A stretch of 6,741 nt of DNA from CAWDMN01 sp963803155 (GTDB lineage Bacteria; Acidobacteriota; Terriglobia; Versatilivoradales; Versatilivoraceae): positions 1 through 6,741 of the forward strand of contig CAWDMN010000013.1 of assembly GCA_963803155.1 (NCBI GenBank), read 5' to 3'. Of the stretch, positions 4,194 through 6,741 are shown piece after piece; within the stretch, counting starts at the first letter, position 1, and every line of letters begins with the position of its first letter. The notes beneath the pieces are model-generated. The model was not told the DNA's origin. It saw only the letters and a program-made list of their open reading frames with translations, and did not search any database. The position numbers and the translations under genes are program-made.

Positions 4194-6581
4194 ATGATGT
4201 CTTTTCATGACGTCCCAACTGCCGTGCGTTTTTTGCTAGTGTTTATTCTCCTTTTGGCGACCCCTCTCTGCTTTGCCCAAATGGCCCAGCCTCTGGTTCC
4301 CCACACCAACAAGGAATTGGGGGAGAGAGTGGAACTCGCGATTGAACCAGTTTACTCCTGGCGTTACGCCCAGGGAACAGGCCCATACCCCGCTCCGACT
4401 CTAACCCTGACGGGACGCCGCCGCGCTTTTTCGCCTGGCGAAGAATTAAGTTTGCGGTTTCAATTGCCCGGCGGCAAGCCAGCCGCTTCTTCGTTGTCCA
4501 TCTCAGTTCTGGTCGAGTTATATGACATCAATGGGAAAAAGGAGCAGGAAATTGGCAATCTCAAATTAGGAGATGAATTCCCCTCTTCCATTCTGCCTTG
4601 GAAAGTGCCCGCCGCGAAAGAAGGAGAATATTTTCTAAGTGCCCGGTTCGCGGATGCTGCCGGGAAATCTTTGACCACCAGAAGTGAAGTGGTTTTTTTA
4701 GGCCCGGATTTCCCCCAACTGAAGAGTCAGGCCGAAAAAGCCCTGCGGGAGGCAATTCCCAAAATTCCGAAATCGAATTCGCTCTTGCGGAAAATCAGCC
4801 TCCCTTCCGTGGAAATGATGTTGGAAGATGCCTTAATGCGATGGGACGATTTTGGAGACGCGCTGAGGGACTGGGCCTTTGTGAAAAAAAATCTATCCCA
4901 GGTCAAAGAGTATTCAGCCTTGTTGGCGGCCGGGAAAGATCCCTTTGCGGGCAAAACGGGCGTCTTCGTGAAGGCTTACCGATCGGAAATCGACGACACG
5001 CTGCAGCCCTATTCCATTTACCTTCCGCGAGGTTATGATCCCAAACGGGCTTACCCGCTACTGGTGAGTCTCCACGGCGCCACCTCCAGTCATCGCCTCA
5101 ACATTCGGCGAGTATTTGGTTTGGGGAACCGTCCGGGGGAATCCGATTATGAAGCCGTGCGCAATGAAGTGGAATTCCCGGAAGTGGAGTTTATTGTCGT
5201 GTCGCCATATGGGCGGGGAGAGATTGCCGGATACAACGGAATTGGCGAGCAGGACGTCCTTCAAGCAATGAATGATGTGGAAAAAGCCTACCATGTCGAT
5301 CCCGACCGTGTTTTTTTAACAGGCCTTTCCATGGGCGGCGGGGGGACATGGCATATCGGACTGCGCTATCCAGACCGCTGGGCGGCGATTGTGCCGGTAT
5401 GCGCCGTCGCGGATATGGGCTTTTTCGGACGCCGCGGAAACTCGGAGGAGGCTGACCGAAAAATGTTTGAATTGACCAGCCTGGTGTCCATCGCCGAGAA
5501 CGCCGGCAACATGTCAATCATCATGTACCATGGAGATATGGACAATGCCGTACCCGTGGAACATTCCCGCAAGATGACCGAGGCTTTTGAAAAACTGGGG
5601 TGGGTGGGAAAGACCGTCCAATATCACGAGTTGCCGGGAGTCACTCATTTTGCCTGGGATTTCAGCTATCGTCACGGTAATATCTTCAAGCTGCTCGCGC
5701 CCATCCGGCGCAATCCCAACCCGCGCCACGTGGTCTTCTCCACCTTTTCCGCTCGCTTTAACAAATCCTATTGGCTCCAAATCGATCGAATCGAAAAAGG
5801 GTTGGAATTGGCCAGGATAGAGGGTAATCTCGATGGTTCCGTGTTCGACCTTAAGCTGAATAACATTTCCGCATTTTCGCTTCTATTATCTCCCGGCTTG
5901 ATTCCTCCGGCGCACCGCATTGAAATCCGCCTGGAAGGCAAATCCATTTATCAGGGAATCCCGGCGGAAAAATCCCTCAGCTTCTATAAGGCGCAAGATG
6001 GCGCATTTTCACTGGGAAAGGCGTCTACCACCCCTCCTCCCGACCACATGGAAGCGAGTTTCCGCGGCCGGGCGCTGGCCCAGACCGCTCGCCATATTTA
6101 TGTGTACGGCACTGGCGGGGATGAAGAAACGACCGCCGCCAATCGGGAACTGGCTGAGAAGCTGGCCGACTGGGGTCCAGGTATAAAGGCTCGCTGGAGA
6201 GTCTTAGCCGACCGGGATGCCACGGAACTTGACTTAAAAAATAACAGCATGGTCCTCATTGGGAGTTCCTCCAATAATCGTTTACTCGGGGAATTGCAGA
6301 AACACCTTCCCGTGCAGCAATCCGCCGAGGGGCTCACGGTTAATCAACAGCGCTTCGAAGGGAAAGACACCGCATTTCGCCTGACATATCCTTCTCCCTA
6401 CGCTGAAGGTAAATATCTTTTAATATACGGGGCCTCTACCGTCAAAGGAATCAAGCGGCTCAAGCAGTTCATCGATGTCCCCCGAGGGCCCAACCAGACG
6501 GCTGATTACCTGATATTCGACGACGGCGGAGCCCTTAAAAAGGCAGGCCTATTTAAAGACAACTGGCAAATTCCGGAATAG
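4194..6581 (+). CDS. Secreted multi-domain alpha/beta hydrolase, prolyl-oligopeptidase/esterase type
   Basis: A 795-residue protein. Residues 1-28 form a Sec signal peptide (hydrophobic VRFLLVFILLLATPL, likely cleavage after CFA). Residues about 30-170 look like a beta-sandwich accessory domain, followed by a helical linker. The catalytic domain spans about 260-510: YSIYLPRGYDP and LLVSLHG (oxyanion-hole region), the nucleophile elbow GLSMGG with Ser379, the acid in HGDMDNAVP with Asp450 most likely, and GVTHFAW with His485. This is a full Ser-Asp-His triad in S9-peptidase/feruloyl-esterase order. The remaining 280 residues contain a beta-rich segment and an alpha/beta segment that I cannot name. 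Its cellular location is periplasm or outside. Peptidase and carbohydrate-esterase activity cannot be separated by eye. Large proteins of this layout are frequent in Planctomycetota/Verrucomicrobiota. An intrinsic terminator precedes the gene. Confidence 0.88.
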   Translation: MMSFHDVPTAVRFLLVFILLLATPLCFAQMAQPLVPHTNKELGERVELAIEPVYSWRYAQGTGPYPAPTLTLTGRRRAFSPGEELSLRFQLPGGKPAASSLSISVLVELYDINGKKEQEIGNLKLGDEFPSSILPWKVPAAKEGEYFLSARFADAAGKSLTTRSEVVFLGPDFPQLKSQAEKALREAIPKIPKSNSLLRKISLPSVEMMLEDALMRWDDFGDALRDWAFVKKNLSQVKEYSALLAAGKDPFAGKTGVFVKAYRSEIDDTLQPYSIYLPRGYDPKRAYPLLVSLHGATSSHRLNIRRVFGLGNRPGESDYEAVRNEVEFPEVEFIVVSPYGRGEIAGYNGIGEQDVLQAMNDVEKAYHVDPDRVFLTGLSMGGGGTWHIGLRYPDRWAAIVPVCAVADMGFFGRRGNSEEADRKMFELTSLVSIAENAGNMSIIMYHGDMDNAVPVEHSRKMTEAFEKLGWVGKTVQYHELPGVTHFAWDFSYRHGNIFKLLAPIRRNPNPRHVVFSTFSARFNKSYWLQIDRIEKGLELARIEGNLDGSVFDLKLNNISAFSLLLSPGLIPPAHRIEIRLEGKSIYQGIPAEKSLSFYKAQDGAFSLGKASTTPPPDHMEASFRGRALAQTARHIYVYGTGGDEETTAANRELAEKLADWGPGIKARWRVLADRDATELDLKNNSMVLIGSSSNNRLLGELQKHLPVQQSAEGLTVNQQRFEGKDTAFRLTYPSPYAEGKYLLIYGASTVKGIKRLKQFIDVPRGPNQTADYLIFDDGGALKKAGLFKDNWQIPE

Positions 6582-6686
6582 TGCGGTCAGTTTTATTGTC
6601 AAAACTTGCGGCTGTTCTCCGCTGCCAACGGCTGTGCATTGAAAGCCTCTGGCCGGAAGAGGTCGCATGAAATGGGAGAATCAGCC

Positions 6687-6741
6687 ATGAAGTCAAAAGT
6701 ACATTTTGGACATATCTTTTTATTCTCACTTTGGGTGGGGA
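6687..6741 (+). CDS. N-terminal start of a probable secreted protein, cut by the window end
   Basis: ATG 6687 lies 8 bases after GGGAG (6674-6678), and the frame stays open to the last base. The 18 complete codons read MKSKVHFGHIFLFSLWVG: a basic start followed by a hydrophobic stretch, as in a Sec signal peptide or first membrane helix. The gap after the hydrolase stop is 105 bases with no terminator seen, so co-transcription with the hydrolase is possible. No function can be given. Confidence 0.55.
   Translation, partial: MKSKVHFGHIFLFSLWVG

Noticed and set aside
1..6741. CRISPR arrays, tRNA or rRNA genes, insertion sequences
   Set aside because: No regularly spaced repeats, no cloverleaf or rRNA-like sequence, and no transposase with terminal repeats were seen on either strand.

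Overview
The window joins two different kinds of DNA. The left third (about 1-1943) looks like the downstream end of an integron gene-cassette array. It has at least two well-folding attC recombination sites and two weaker ones, all in + orientation. They alternate with promoterless-looking + strand genes: an FRG-domain protein (408-1253) and a small SRPBCC/START-like protein (1398-1871). It also holds one or two cassettes with no gene, or only a tiny one. No integron integrase lies in the window; if the array is complete it should lie to the left.

The right two thirds is ordinary chromosomal sequence. It carries a Tat-exported Gfo/Idh/MocA-family oxidoreductase (2182-3543), a 650-base gene-free stretch with a GC-rich dispersed-type inverted repeat and an intrinsic terminator, a large secreted alpha/beta hydrolase of the prolyl-oligopeptidase/esterase kind (4194-6581), and the first codons of another apparently secreted protein (6687-6741, cut by the window end).

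The source is probably a Verrucomicrobiota/Planctomycetota-type bacterium, perhaps from a metagenome. Twin-arginine Gfo/Idh oxidoreductases with a CQKP motif and multi-domain secreted prolyl-oligopeptidase-like hydrolases are abundant in those phyla. The 3856-3920 repeat also resembles an intergenic repeat I recall from Verrucomicrobia. Both points are family knowledge and memory, not a search.

How the parts relate: the cassette genes are accessory cargo with unrelated predicted functions, each followed by its own attC, so each could move independently. The two large chromosomal genes both encode exported enzymes and could take part in carbohydrate or ester catabolism outside the cytoplasm. 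They are separated by 650 bases and a terminator, so they are probably not one operon. The most interesting part is the cassette array: textbook extrahelical bases in attC, an FRG protein as cargo, and near-empty cassettes.
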